Of a stretch of DNA of 64,000 bases, positions 26,931 to 35,440 are shown piece by piece. Under the pieces are notes generated by a model that was not told the DNA's origin, did no database searches, and saw only the letters and a program-made list of their open reading frames with translations. How positions within the stretch are numbered: position 1 is the first letter of the stretch; each line of letters opens with the position of its first letter. The stretch comes from Anaerolineales bacterium (GTDB lineage: Bacteria; Chloroflexota; Anaerolineae; Anaerolineales; UBA4823): positions 801,422 to 865,421 of the forward strand of contig JANXBJ010000001.1 in NCBI GenBank assembly GCA_025057645.1. Direction: 5' to 3'. The translations under genes were made by a program, and so were the position numbers.

Positions 26931-29714
26931 ATGATGGAGAAAGCCACGATCACGATTGACGGAAGGAAAATCCAAGCCCGCTATGGTCAGACAATCCTCC
27001 AAGCTGCTCGCGAGCACGGGATTTACATCCCGGTGCTTTGCGACCACCCGGCACTCCCTCCCGAGGGTGCCTGCCGGATCTGCTTAGTGGAGATCGAACG
27101 ACAGAGAACCTTGCAGCCGGCTTGTACTTTCCCCGTATCCGAAGGGTTGGTGATCTATACCCACTCGCCAAAGGTGATCGAAGCCCGCAAGTTCTCGCTT
27201 GAACTGCTGCTCTCCGATCACCCCTTGGACTGTATGACGTGCGAAGCAACCGGGAATTGTCTCCTGCAAGACTTGGCTTATGAGTATGGGGTGACCGGCG
27301 ACCGCTATCAGGGCGAGAAGCATCAATACCCCATTGATGCCAGCAATCCCTTCATCGTTGTCGACCGCAACAAGTGCATTTTATGCCGTAGATGTGTCCG
27401 TGCCTGCGCGTATATTAACGGGGTGGAGGCGATTAGCGTTTTCTATCGCGGCTTCAACGCTTATATTGGCTTTGGAGCGGATAGCACTATGCAAGATAGC
27501 CCTTGCGAATTCTGCGGCAGCTGTGTTGAGGTTTGCCCTACAGGAGCCCTATGGCCGAAGATGGCGATCGGCAAAGGGCGACCTTATCAACTGCAGAAGG
27601 TTCAGACCGTTTGCGCATACTGCGGAGTGGGCTGCCAGATCGAATTACAAGTGCGCAACAACCGGATTGTCAACGTTGTTGGAGTAGAGAATGCGCCCGT
27701 CAACCAGGGCTTCACCTGCGTCAAGGGGCGTTTCGGCAATGATTTTGTCCACCATCCGGATCGCCTAACCAGGCCCCGAGTGCGGAAATACCTGCTGGAA
27801 GGCGGTAAAAGAGAGGGAAAAGAGCGCGGTGAATGGGTGGAGGTAGACTGGGATACCGCTCTAGACCTCGTCAGCCGGAAATTGGTGGAGATTCGCGACA
27901 CCTACGGGAGCGACTCGATCGGCGTGTTGACCTCAGCCAAGTGCACCAACGAAGAAAACTACCTGATGAACAAGCTGGCCCGTCAGCTTATCGGCACGAA
28001 CAACATCGATCACTGCGCGCGTCTCTGACACTCCAGCACCGTGGCCGGTCTGGCCACTGCCTTCGGTAGCGGAGCCATGTCCAACTCCATCGAGGATGTG
28101 ACCCAGAAGGCGAAGGTTTTCTTCGTCATCGGGTCAAATACGACCGAACAACATCCCATTATTGGGATGAAGATCCGGCAAGCGGTCAGGCAACGGAATG
28201 CCCTCTTAATTGTGGCCGATCCGCGCCAAATCCCATTGGTAGACTTCGCAACGTTGCACCTGCAGCACAAGCCGGGCACAGACCTGGCTCTGCTCAATGG
28301 ATTAATGCACATTATCCTCAAGAATGGATGGGAAGATAAAGAGTTTATCGCCGAACGGACGGAGGGCTTTGAGGAGTTTAAGGCCGTACTCGAGCACTAT
28401 CCCCCTCACGTGGCGAGCGAAATTACTGGCGTGTCTGAGGACCTCCTTTATGAAGCAGCCCAACTCATGGCAACGAACAAACCCATGGCAGCAATTTGGG
28501 CAATGGGTATTACCCAGCATATCAAGGGGGTTCACAATGTGCTGGCGTTAGCCAACCTGCAAATGCTCTTAGGAAATATCGGCATACCGGGCGGCGGGGT
28601 TAACCCGCTGCGGGGACAAAATAACGTTCAAGGGGCGTGCGACATGGGCGGCTTGCCGAACGTTTACCCCGCCTATCAACCCGTGACGAGCGAAGAGGCA
28701 GCCAAGAAGTTTTCTCAAGCTTGGGGTGCACCGATGTCAACCAAAGTGGGCATGACGGTGACTGAAATGATCCCTGCAGCGAAGGCGGGGCACATCAAAG
28801 CCCTCTATATCATGGCAGAAGACCCCATCATGAGTGATGCCGACACCAACCACGTGCGCACATGCCTGGAAGCTTGTGAATTTATTGTCTTGCAGGAAAT
28901 CTTTTACACCGAGACAGCGCCTTACGCGGATGTGCTTCTCCCCGGTGTCAGTTTTGCAGAAAAGTGCGGCACTTTCACGAACACTGAACGCCGAATTCAA
29001 CTGGTTCGCCAAGCCTTGCAACCTTTAGGAGAGGCGCGTCCAGACTGGCAAATCCTCACCGAGGTGGCGAATCGGATTCTAACGAACCCATCTGGCCAGC
29101 GAAAAGTGGACACCCAAGCGCCTTATGCGCGCTGGGACTACCAACATCCCTCCCAGATCATGGAGGAGATCAATGCCCTTGCTCCCAGTTACGCTGGGGT
29201 GAAATACACTCGTTTAGAACGGGGCGAAACCTTCCAGTGGCCCGTCCTTGACGAGAACCACCCGGGCACTCCGATCTTGCATGTGGGAAAATTTGCACGG
29301 GGTCTGGGAAAATTCTCAGCGGTGGAATATATTCCCCCGGCGGAACTTCCCGATGAGAACTATCCCTTCATCTTGTCCACCGGGCGAGTGCTATACCACT
29401 GGCATGGCGGAGAACTCACCCGTCGTTCTCAGGGTCTGTTGGAAATCTACCCCAAACCCCTGATCGAAATCCACCCTGAAGACGCCGAACGAATAGGACT
29501 GAACGGTCGGCGGCGCGTGCGAGTCACCTCAAGGCGAGGAAGCATCGAGGCGGAAGCCTGGATCACTGATCGAGTTCTTCCGGGCATGATCTATGCTAAC
29601 TTCCACTTCCCCGAGGCTTCAGCAAACGTCTTGACTCACGCAGCCTTAGATCCAATCTCTAAGATTCCGGAGTTTAAGGTCTGTGCGGTGCGGGTGGAAG
29701 CGGTAGAATCATAA
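26931..29714 (+). CDS. fdhA: Selenocysteine-containing formate dehydrogenase catalytic subunit (TGA at 28026-28028 read as Sec)
   Basis: 927 residues if the TGA at 28026-28028 is read as selenocysteine (residue 366). The frame on both sides is the same and continuous. The context CARL-U-HSSTVAGL matches formate dehydrogenases, which have Sec or Cys at exactly this point. Domains: N-terminal [2Fe-2S] (Cys 37, 48, 51, 65), His/Cys cluster (HPLDCMTCEATGNC), two [4Fe-4S] ferredoxin motifs (CILCRRCVRAC, CEFCGSCVEVC), the Mo/W-bis-MGD [4Fe-4S] motif CAYCGVGCQIEL, the Mo/W core, and the dinucleotide-binding C-terminal domain. It interconverts formate and CO2, exchanging electrons with the upstream NuoF/NuoE. 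An automated annotation would split it into two genes or call it broken. Confidence 0.93.
28029..28060 (+). promoter_or_regulatory. Bacterial SECIS element within fdhA
   Basis: Directly after the TGA, GTGGCC (28041-28046) pairs with GGCCAC (28052-28057) around the loop GGTCT. GCA/TGC pairing (28036-28038 with 28058-28060) extends the stem past a two-base bulge. The loop begins 18 nt after the TGA, the same distance and the same GGUCU loop as in the E. coli fdhF SECIS bound by SelB. Confidence 0.9.
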
Positions 29715-29749
29715 GGACCGGGAGTAAGTATCTCAAAAGGGAGCATCCG

Positions 29750-30238
29750 ATGGATATACGAAAAATCTATGAATATGCGCTCCAGCGTGAAATCGAAGGC
29801 AAACGGTTTTTTGAAGAAAACGCCGAGCGATTGCAGCATGCCGCTGCAAGAGAGGCCTTCAAGGTCCTTGCCCAAGAAGAACAAAAGCACATCTTCTTCA
29901 TCGAGAAACAACTTACCGCTCTCGCAGAGGGGCAATCTGCTCCGATAACCGAGGAGAGTTTGCAGCCTACAAGTTTCTTTACTCAGCGCGCTGAAATAGA
30001 AAAAGTGGAGCAAAGTGTAGCTCAGGCAATGGTAGCCGACCTGCCTGTGCTTCGCATGGCTTATCTGATCGAACGAGATTTTGCCGAGTTCTACCAAATG
30101 GCGGCCGCAAAAGCCGAAGGCGCAGCAAAGCAGGTTTTGCATTCCTTGGCAGAATGGGAACGTACCCATGAGGCACTGTTCAAGGCCATGCACGATACGT
30201 TGTTCGAACGATATGCTCAAATGCCTTGGGGTGGCTAG
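29750..30238 (+). CDS. Ferritin-like (rubrerythrin-type) diiron protein
   Basis: 162 residues, nearly all helical. It has the rubrerythrin-like pattern of two helix pairs with Glu and E-x2-H ligands: REIEGKRFFEENAE, AQEEQKHIFFIEKQL, LIERDFAEFYQMAA and EWERTHEALF. There is no C-terminal rubredoxin domain. Such proteins bind a diiron centre and usually act in peroxide reduction or iron handling, which fits protection of the oxygen-sensitive hydrogenase and formate dehydrogenase beside it. It lies 35 nt after fdhA with GGGAGCATCCG upstream. Confidence 0.85.
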   Translation: MDIRKIYEYALQREIEGKRFFEENAERLQHAAAREAFKVLAQEEQKHIFFIEKQLTALAEGQSAPITEESLQPTSFFTQRAEIEKVEQSVAQAMVADLPVLRMAYLIERDFAEFYQMAAAKAEGAAKQVLHSLAEWERTHEALFKAMHDTLFERYAQMPWGG

Positions 30239-30340
30239 GGATATATGCATGTCGAAAACCTCTCATAGCTGCTCCTCCCAAAGCCCTGATTCGGCTACTT
30301 GAGCGGCTGGGGCTAGTGGTTGCACGTGAACCAAGCTGGT

Positions 30341-30739
30341 ATGACGAGAAAGCTCATCCTTGCGCGGATTCTCCTGATCGAGGAGCGCCCAAATTTTTAC
30401 GCAGCTAATCGTACAGCTTTGGAAACGGCCGGATATGAAGTAATCCTCGCTCGCAACCCCCGTGAGGCAATGGAACGCATTGAGGGAGACTGGCCTGATC
30501 TGCTTCTCGTGGAGTTGGCAGAAAATCGGAAGAACGAGATTCTTGAGTTCGGCAAACGACTCCACCGCGATCCTATCCTCCGTCACTTGCCCATCGTTTT
30601 CTTCGCCTCTCCCGAGGGCGGTTTTTCCGGCAATCTTCCCAAAGAAGAGATCCACTATGCCGCCGCATTGCTACCCAAACCCTGTTCCACCCAAACCCTT
30701 CTTAGGACTCTGGGAAGCGTTTTAGAGCAAAGGAAGTAA
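30341..30739 (+). CDS. Degenerate receiver-domain protein (Asp to Glu at the phosphorylation site)
   Basis: 132 residues with the receiver fold pattern. The acidic pair is Glu-Glu (ARILLIEERPN), the phospho-acceptor position reads LLLVELAEN with Glu instead of Asp, a Ser occupies the Thr/Ser site (FFASPEGG), and the Lys is kept (ALLPKPC). The Glu should mimic the phosphorylated state or make the domain a constitutive interaction module. The frame extends to a TTG at 30320; I chose the ATG at 30341. It sits between the ferritin-like gene and the second nuoE, so a role in organising or tuning that diaphorase is possible. Confidence 0.75.
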   Translation: MTRKLILARILLIEERPNFYAANRTALETAGYEVILARNPREAMERIEGDWPDLLLVELAENRKNEILEFGKRLHRDPILRHLPIVFFASPEGGFSGNLPKEEIHYAAALLPKPCSTQTLLRTLGSVLEQRK

Positions 30740-30747
30740 GTTTAGAT

Positions 30748-31233
30748 ATGGAAGCCTTGCTTACAAATCCATCTGGTGCAAAAGTCACCTCTATCCGAGA
30801 CGCTCGCAAGCGAGCCATGTTACTGGCTGCGTTATACATAGCCCAGGAACAGTTTGGCTGGCTCAGCGAGGAAGCGATTTGTCGGGTTGCCGAACGCTTA
30901 GACTTGACCGTTGGTCAGGTGAAAAGCACTGCCAGCTTTTATACCCTGTTCAAGCTTCAGCCTCAAGGGCGATATCGGATTCAGGTGTGTGAAGGGCTCT
31001 CCTGTTATCTGGTTGGCGGCGCCGAACCGATTATTGACTACATTGCCCAAAAGCTGGGTATTCAGCCGGGGCAGACGACCGCAGACGGTAAATTCACTCT
31101 TGAAGTCGTCCAGTGTTTAGCTGCCTGCGGCACGGCTCCGGTGGTCAGGGTCAATGACGACCTATATGAAAACATGAGCTACGAAGCCATCGACAAACTC
31201 CTCGATCGCCTCCGAAGCGAGGATCGAGGATAA
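30748..31233 (+). CDS. nuoE: Second NuoE-type [2Fe-2S] subunit
   Basis: 161 residues. The ligands are CEGLSCYLVGG and CLAACGTAP. The N-terminus includes ALYIAQEQFGWLSEEA and VKSTASFYTLFKLQP, typical of the 24-kDa family. It differs clearly from the copy at 24494 in sequence and in the motif CxxxSC rather than CxGTAC, so it is not a recent duplicate. It pairs with the NuoF encoded 20 nt downstream. No NuoG or other partner follows, so its electron acceptor must be encoded elsewhere or be one of the operon's other enzymes. Confidence 0.91.
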   Translation: MEALLTNPSGAKVTSIRDARKRAMLLAALYIAQEQFGWLSEEAICRVAERLDLTVGQVKSTASFYTLFKLQPQGRYRIQVCEGLSCYLVGGAEPIIDYIAQKLGIQPGQTTADGKFTLEVVQCLAACGTAPVVRVNDDLYENMSYEAIDKLLDRLRSEDRG

Positions 31234-31252
31234 GAGACCTCATTGAGAAAGC

Positions 31253-32530
31253 ATGTTCGAACCCGTCCTGACTCGAAATATCCACCGCCCGAACTCTGAG
31301 AAGATCTACACCTACCTTGCTCATGGGGGTTACGAAGCGGTGCGCTTAGCTTTGAAGAAATCCCCCGAAGAGCTGATCGATATGGTCAAACGTTCGGGGT
31401 TGCGTGGCCGAGGAGGTGCTGGGTTTCCTGCGGGGAAAAAGTGGGAATATATGCCCAAAGACCCGCGCATCCCCAAGATCGTTGCAGTAAATACAGACGA
31501 AGGAGAGCCCGGAACCTTCAAGGACCGTGAGCTTGTCGAACGCGATCCCCACCAAGTGATCGAAGGTGTGATTATCGCCAGCTACACAGTCGGAGCCAGA
31601 CGCGCTTATGTGTATATCCGGGGAGAGTTCTTCTTAGGGGTTAAGCGTTGGATCAAGGCGATCGCTGACGCCTATGAACATGGATTCCTAGGTAAGAACA
31701 TCCTCGGTTCCGGGTTTGACCTAGAGATGTCCGTGCACCGTGGAGCGGGGGCATATATCTGCGGAGAAGAGACAGCGATGTTAGAGTCACTTGAAGGCAA
31801 ACCGGGCAATCCCCGGCTAAAGCCCCCTTATCCGGCCCAAGTGGGGTTATTCGGCCTTCCGACGCTCGTGCACAACATTGAGACCTTAGCCTGCATTCCA
31901 CATATTATCCTGCGTGGACCAGAATGGTTTGCCAGCATCGGCACGGCAGAAAGCAAGGGCCCAAAGATTTTTTCCGTCAGCGGACATGTGAACAAACCCG
32001 GCAACTATGAGTTACCTCTCGGCACGACGTTGAGAGAAATCATCTATGAGCACGCCGGAGGCATCCGAGGCGGAAAAAAGCTTAAGGCGGTGATCCCGGG
32101 CGGTGCTTCCACTCCCGTCCTAACCGCCGAACACCTCGATGTGCCTATGGCTTTTGAAACCTTGGCCGCAGTGGGGAGCCAGTTGGGAACGGGGGCAATT
32201 ATCGTCATGGATGAGACAACCTGCATGGTGGAAGTTGCACGAAGATTGACCAAGTTCTTTGCTCACGAGTCCTGCGGGAGATGCGTACCATGCCGCTTGG
32301 GCTCGCGCCGCCTATACGAAATCCTAGAGCGCATTGAGTGCGGCCAAGGTAAGCCGGCCGACCTCAATCTAGCTCTTGAACTAGCTCAAGGGATCGACGG
32401 GACAACCTTTTGTCCGATGGGGTCAGCATTGGTCAATCCGGCGCGCTCGACCATTAAGCAGTTTCGCGAGGAATACGAATACCACTTGACCTACAAAAGA
32501 TGCCTGGCGGGGAATACACATTCGGGATAA
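31253..32530 (+). CDS. nuoF: Second NuoF-type NADH-binding flavoprotein, complex I 51-kDa style
   Basis: 425 residues, the length of classical NuoF without extra ferredoxin domains. NADH/FMN motifs: GLRGRGGAGFPAGKKW, NTDEGEPGTFKDREL, GAGAYICGEETAMLESLEG. The [4Fe-4S] ligands are SCGRCVPCRLGSRR followed by a distant Cys (FCPMGS). It oxidises or reduces NAD(P)(H) with FMN and passes electrons to NuoE. With the adjacent nuoE it forms a self-contained diaphorase. Distinct from the 630-residue NuoF at 25004, which has additional iron-sulfur domains. Confidence 0.93.
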   Translation: MFEPVLTRNIHRPNSEKIYTYLAHGGYEAVRLALKKSPEELIDMVKRSGLRGRGGAGFPAGKKWEYMPKDPRIPKIVAVNTDEGEPGTFKDRELVERDPHQVIEGVIIASYTVGARRAYVYIRGEFFLGVKRWIKAIADAYEHGFLGKNILGSGFDLEMSVHRGAGAYICGEETAMLESLEGKPGNPRLKPPYPAQVGLFGLPTLVHNIETLACIPHIILRGPEWFASIGTAESKGPKIFSVSGHVNKPGNYELPLGTTLREIIYEHAGGIRGGKKLKAVIPGGASTPVLTAEHLDVPMAFETLAAVGSQLGTGAIIVMDETTCMVEVARRLTKFFAHESCGRCVPCRLGSRRLYEILERIECGQGKPADLNLALELAQGIDGTTFCPMGSALVNPARSTIKQFREEYEYHLTYKRCLAGNTHSG

Positions 32531-32540
32531 GGAGTGAAAA

Positions 32541-32918
32541 ATGGCTAAAATTCTAGTCGTCGATGATGACCCGGACTTTGTCGAGGCAACCAGAATGATT
32601 CTGGAAAAGGCCGGACATTCTACGATCAGCGCAGCCAGCGGCAACGAATGTTACCAGAAAATGAAATCGGAAAAGCCCGACTTGGTGATCCTAGATGTGA
32701 TTATGGACACCGTGCTAGATGGGCTTACCATTACCCAGCGCATTCATGAGGACGAAGAAATCAACCACATTCCGATCATCATGGTGACTTCGATCGCTAA
32801 CACCGACTATGCAGCCCTATTTCCAACCGATGAATACATTCACATCAACGCCTTCATGAGCAAGCCGGTCGAGCCAGCCGAATTGATTCGGCAGATCAAC
32901 AAGCTGCTCAAAAAATAA
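32541..32918 (+). CDS. Single-domain response regulator
   Basis: 125 residues. VVDDDPDF, phospho-acceptor Asp in LVILDVIMDTVLDG, Thr in IIMVTSIA and Lys in FMSKPVEP are intact. It shares with the receiver at 22138 the DVxMDT signature and an extended segment between the Thr and Lys strands, so the two are close relatives within one operon. It begins 10 nt after nuoF with GGAG upstream. No output domain, so it presumably acts by protein contact. Confidence 0.9.
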   Translation: MAKILVVDDDPDFVEATRMILEKAGHSTISAASGNECYQKMKSEKPDLVILDVIMDTVLDGLTITQRIHEDEEINHIPIIMVTSIANTDYAALFPTDEYIHINAFMSKPVEPAELIRQINKLLKK

Positions 32919-32922
32919 GCGC

Positions 32923-33402
32923 TTGGTGGAAAAGATTCGCATCGGGGGCCTCCTATGTCACAAAAACCTGGCAATGTTGCAGGTCCAGGGGATATCGAAG
33001 GGTGAGATGGATGGCGGGGCAGCTCTATTGCTGGAGTTTGGAAATCACAGCCTGAACATCCAGTTCATCACTCATCTCCTCGACCAACACCAACACAGTT
33101 ACCTCACTTTGGCAATCGACCGAGAGGACATCCGCCCCGCCTTTGATCTCCTAACAAGGCTTCAAAAACAACTCGGAGCCCTCTCCATAAAGCTTAAGAC
33201 CCCGGTTGCAACCATCGGCATTTATGGGCCGGACTTTCGCCACCGCCCCGGAATAGCCGGAATCTTTCTCCACAGTCTCAAGCAGCAAAACATTCCAATC
33301 TTCGCTATCTCCACCTCCATCTCTACCTGCTCTGCCCTCATTCCCGAAAGAGAGGCTTCCAAAGCGCAAAGTGCTATAGGGAACATGTTCCTCTTACCGT
33401 AA
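32923..33402 (+). CDS. Small protein with aspartokinase-like ACT repeats
   Basis: About 159 residues. Two ACT-like halves can be drawn. The first (~12-75) runs VQGISKGEMDGGAALLLEFG to LTLAIDREDIRPAFDLL. The second (~90-159) includes VATIGIYGPDFRHRPGIAG, IFAISTSISTCSALIPERE and a terminal helix, much like the regulatory tail of aspartate kinase. There is no catalytic domain. ACT pairs bind small ligands such as amino acids and may regulate a neighbour. The start is uncertain: TTG at 32923 or GTG at 32926. Placed between a receiver gene and a sensor kinase gene. Confidence 0.7.
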   Translation: MVEKIRIGGLLCHKNLAMLQVQGISKGEMDGGAALLLEFGNHSLNIQFITHLLDQHQHSYLTLAIDREDIRPAFDLLTRLQKQLGALSIKLKTPVATIGIYGPDFRHRPGIAGIFLHSLKQQNIPIFAISTSISTCSALIPEREASKAQSAIGNMFLLP

Positions 33403-33424
33403 GTTCTAACAGAAAGGTTCGCCT

Positions 33425-35440
33425 GTGATTCGCCCCTCCAATTTGCGCCTAGCCCGTTGGGCAAATCATATGCTCAATCAACTTTTCCCCGCCCCCTTCC
33501 AATTCGCCCTGATTGTAGCCTTCACGCTGGTTGCAGCGCTTTCCATCGGCGTCGGAGCTTGGGGCATCTCGAAAACGATCGATCAATACCTCATCGCCTC
33601 AATGACCGAGCGTGTCTCGCGCGATATGCGTTTGGCACAGGCATTTTACAGCGCTCACTTGAAATGGATTGAAGATACCGCTATGCGCCTTGCAAACGAT
33701 GCCCTTGTCGTTAACTTCATGCATCGCCATCCGGACTTGAACCAGCAGGGAGAACCTGACCTTAGGGCCCATCTCTTATCTCAGACAAGAGGGCTTTTAG
33801 ACCAAGGGAATCACGCCATTGTGATTATCGATAGAACCGGCAAGGTCAAAGCCGGCTATCTGGTAGAGGGTGGAGAGATTCTGGTCTTAGAACATGATGA
33901 GCAATACTCCTTCCTGCCCGCAGTGGTCCAGAAGGCTCTCCAGGATGGGGAAGTGATTTCCAGCACAGAAGTGCTTGGCGCAGAAGTGTTGCAAAGCGTT
34001 AGTCTAGCTGAGAAAGCCCGCATTCCCTTGCTCGAAACCCCCCGTGCCGCTCCACAGCTCTACGATCCTCGCGAAGGGAGCGCTGGCCTAGTGCTTATAT
34101 CAGTAGCCCCTGTAAGCCGAAAAGGCGAGACCCTCGGGGCAATTGCCGTTTTCCACTTAGTCAACAACGATTTCACTCTGGTTGACCGCATCAAGAGCGT
34201 CGCCGGCGTGGACACGGTCACCATCTTCCTGGGCGATCAAAGAATATCCACAAACGTTCTGACCGAGGACGGCAAGCGAGCCATCGGTACTCGCCTCTCT
34301 GCAGAAGTGGGTGAAGTCGTACTCTACAAGGGCGAGAGCTTTGCAGGGCCGGCCTTTGTTGTGAACCAAAACTATATTACACGCTACGATCCCCTCTTCG
34401 ATCACCAAGGCAACATCGTGGGCATTTTGTATGTAGGAGCTAGCCAGGAGCGATTCCTGCGCCTGCTCACCGCCTTCAATCGACAAGTGGTGTTCATTGC
34501 TCTGATCAGCATCTTAGTGACCTTTGCCTTGGCTATTCCCGTTTCCGGATACATGACCCGCCCATTAGGACAGTTGCGCAGATTGGTTCAGACCAGCCAG
34601 AAGGTCTCAGCCGGGGACTTATCTGCCCGTGCGCCGGTCAGTGTAGGCGGTGAGGTCGGGCTTGTGGCTCGCTCCTTCAATGCTATGTTAGATGCCCTAC
34701 AAAATACTCAAGATAAGCTCATCCAATCCGAAAAGCTGGCTTCCCTCGGACAATTGGCGGCCGGGGTTGCTCACGAACTCAACAACCCCCTTGCAACCAT
34801 TCTCCTTTACGCCGATATCCTCCGGCGAGAGGTCACCCTAGACGAGCAACACCGAGCCGACCTAGAGACGGTAATTAGCGAAACCCAACGCTGTAAGCAG
34901 ATTGTATCGGCCCTGCTGAATTTCGCCCGTCAGACTCGAGTTGACGCCCGGCCCATTTCGCTCAATGACCTCATCCTTGAACTGATTGAGATAGAAAAAC
35001 GCCATCCTAGATATGAGAAAATTACGTTTGAATTAAACCTCGATCCCGAACTCCCCTTGGCTGAACTAGACCCGGCCCAAATGCGGGAAGTCTTTCTAAA
35101 CCTAATCCACAACGCAGCCGACGCCATGCCCGAAGGAGGCAAGATTCTCATTCGCACCGCTGCAAGGCCGGATGGCATGGTCACATTTGAAGTAGAAGAT
35201 GAGGGGAGAGGGATACCACCGGAGCACTTGAGTAAGTTGTTTACCCCCTTTTTTACCACTAAACCGGTGGGGAAAGGCACTGGTCTGGGCTTGGCGATCA
35301 CCTACGGAATTGTCAAAATGCATCGCGGGCAGATTAGCGTTATGAGCGAGGTCGGGAAAGGAACGACTTTCACCGTCAGCTTGCCGCTCAAACTAAGTGT
35401 GCCCAAGGAGAGAGTCGAAGAGGAAGGATTGATTGGCTAA
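33425..35440 (+). CDS. Membrane sensor histidine kinase with periplasmic cache-like domain and HAMP
   Basis: 671 residues. TM1 (~28-50) and TM2 (~355-378) flank an extracytoplasmic domain of ~300 residues that resembles single-cache sensors, including NQNYITRYDPLFDHQGNIVG and LYVGASQE near its end. HAMP follows (~378-430), then HisKA with GVAHELNNPLATILL (NtrB-like) and HATPase motifs NLIHNAADAMPEGG, DEGRGIPPE, GTGLGLAI. It should sense an extracellular small molecule. Its stop overlaps the TTG start of the next gene by 8 nt, tying it to that hybrid protein. A GTG start is used. Confidence 0.91.
   Translation: MIRPSNLRLARWANHMLNQLFPAPFQFALIVAFTLVAALSIGVGAWGISKTIDQYLIASMTERVSRDMRLAQAFYSAHLKWIEDTAMRLANDALVVNFMHRHPDLNQQGEPDLRAHLLSQTRGLLDQGNHAIVIIDRTGKVKAGYLVEGGEILVLEHDEQYSFLPAVVQKALQDGEVISSTEVLGAEVLQSVSLAEKARIPLLETPRAAPQLYDPREGSAGLVLISVAPVSRKGETLGAIAVFHLVNNDFTLVDRIKSVAGVDTVTIFLGDQRISTNVLTEDGKRAIGTRLSAEVGEVVLYKGESFAGPAFVVNQNYITRYDPLFDHQGNIVGILYVGASQERFLRLLTAFNRQVVFIALISILVTFALAIPVSGYMTRPLGQLRRLVQTSQKVSAGDLSARAPVSVGGEVGLVARSFNAMLDALQNTQDKLIQSEKLASLGQLAAGVAHELNNPLATILLYADILRREVTLDEQHRADLETVISETQRCKQIVSALLNFARQTRVDARPISLNDLILELIEIEKRHPRYEKITFELNLDPELPLAELDPAQMREVFLNLIHNAADAMPEGGKILIRTAARPDGMVTFEVEDEGRGIPPEHLSKLFTPFFTTKPVGKGTGLGLAITYGIVKMHRGQISVMSEVGKGTTFTVSLPLKLSVPKERVEEEGLIG

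Noticed and set aside
28041..29714. A separate ATG/GTG-started gene for the C-terminal part of formate dehydrogenase
   Set aside because: The frame is continuous through the TGA, the context is a known Sec site and the SECIS lies at 28029-28060; there is no independent start signal.
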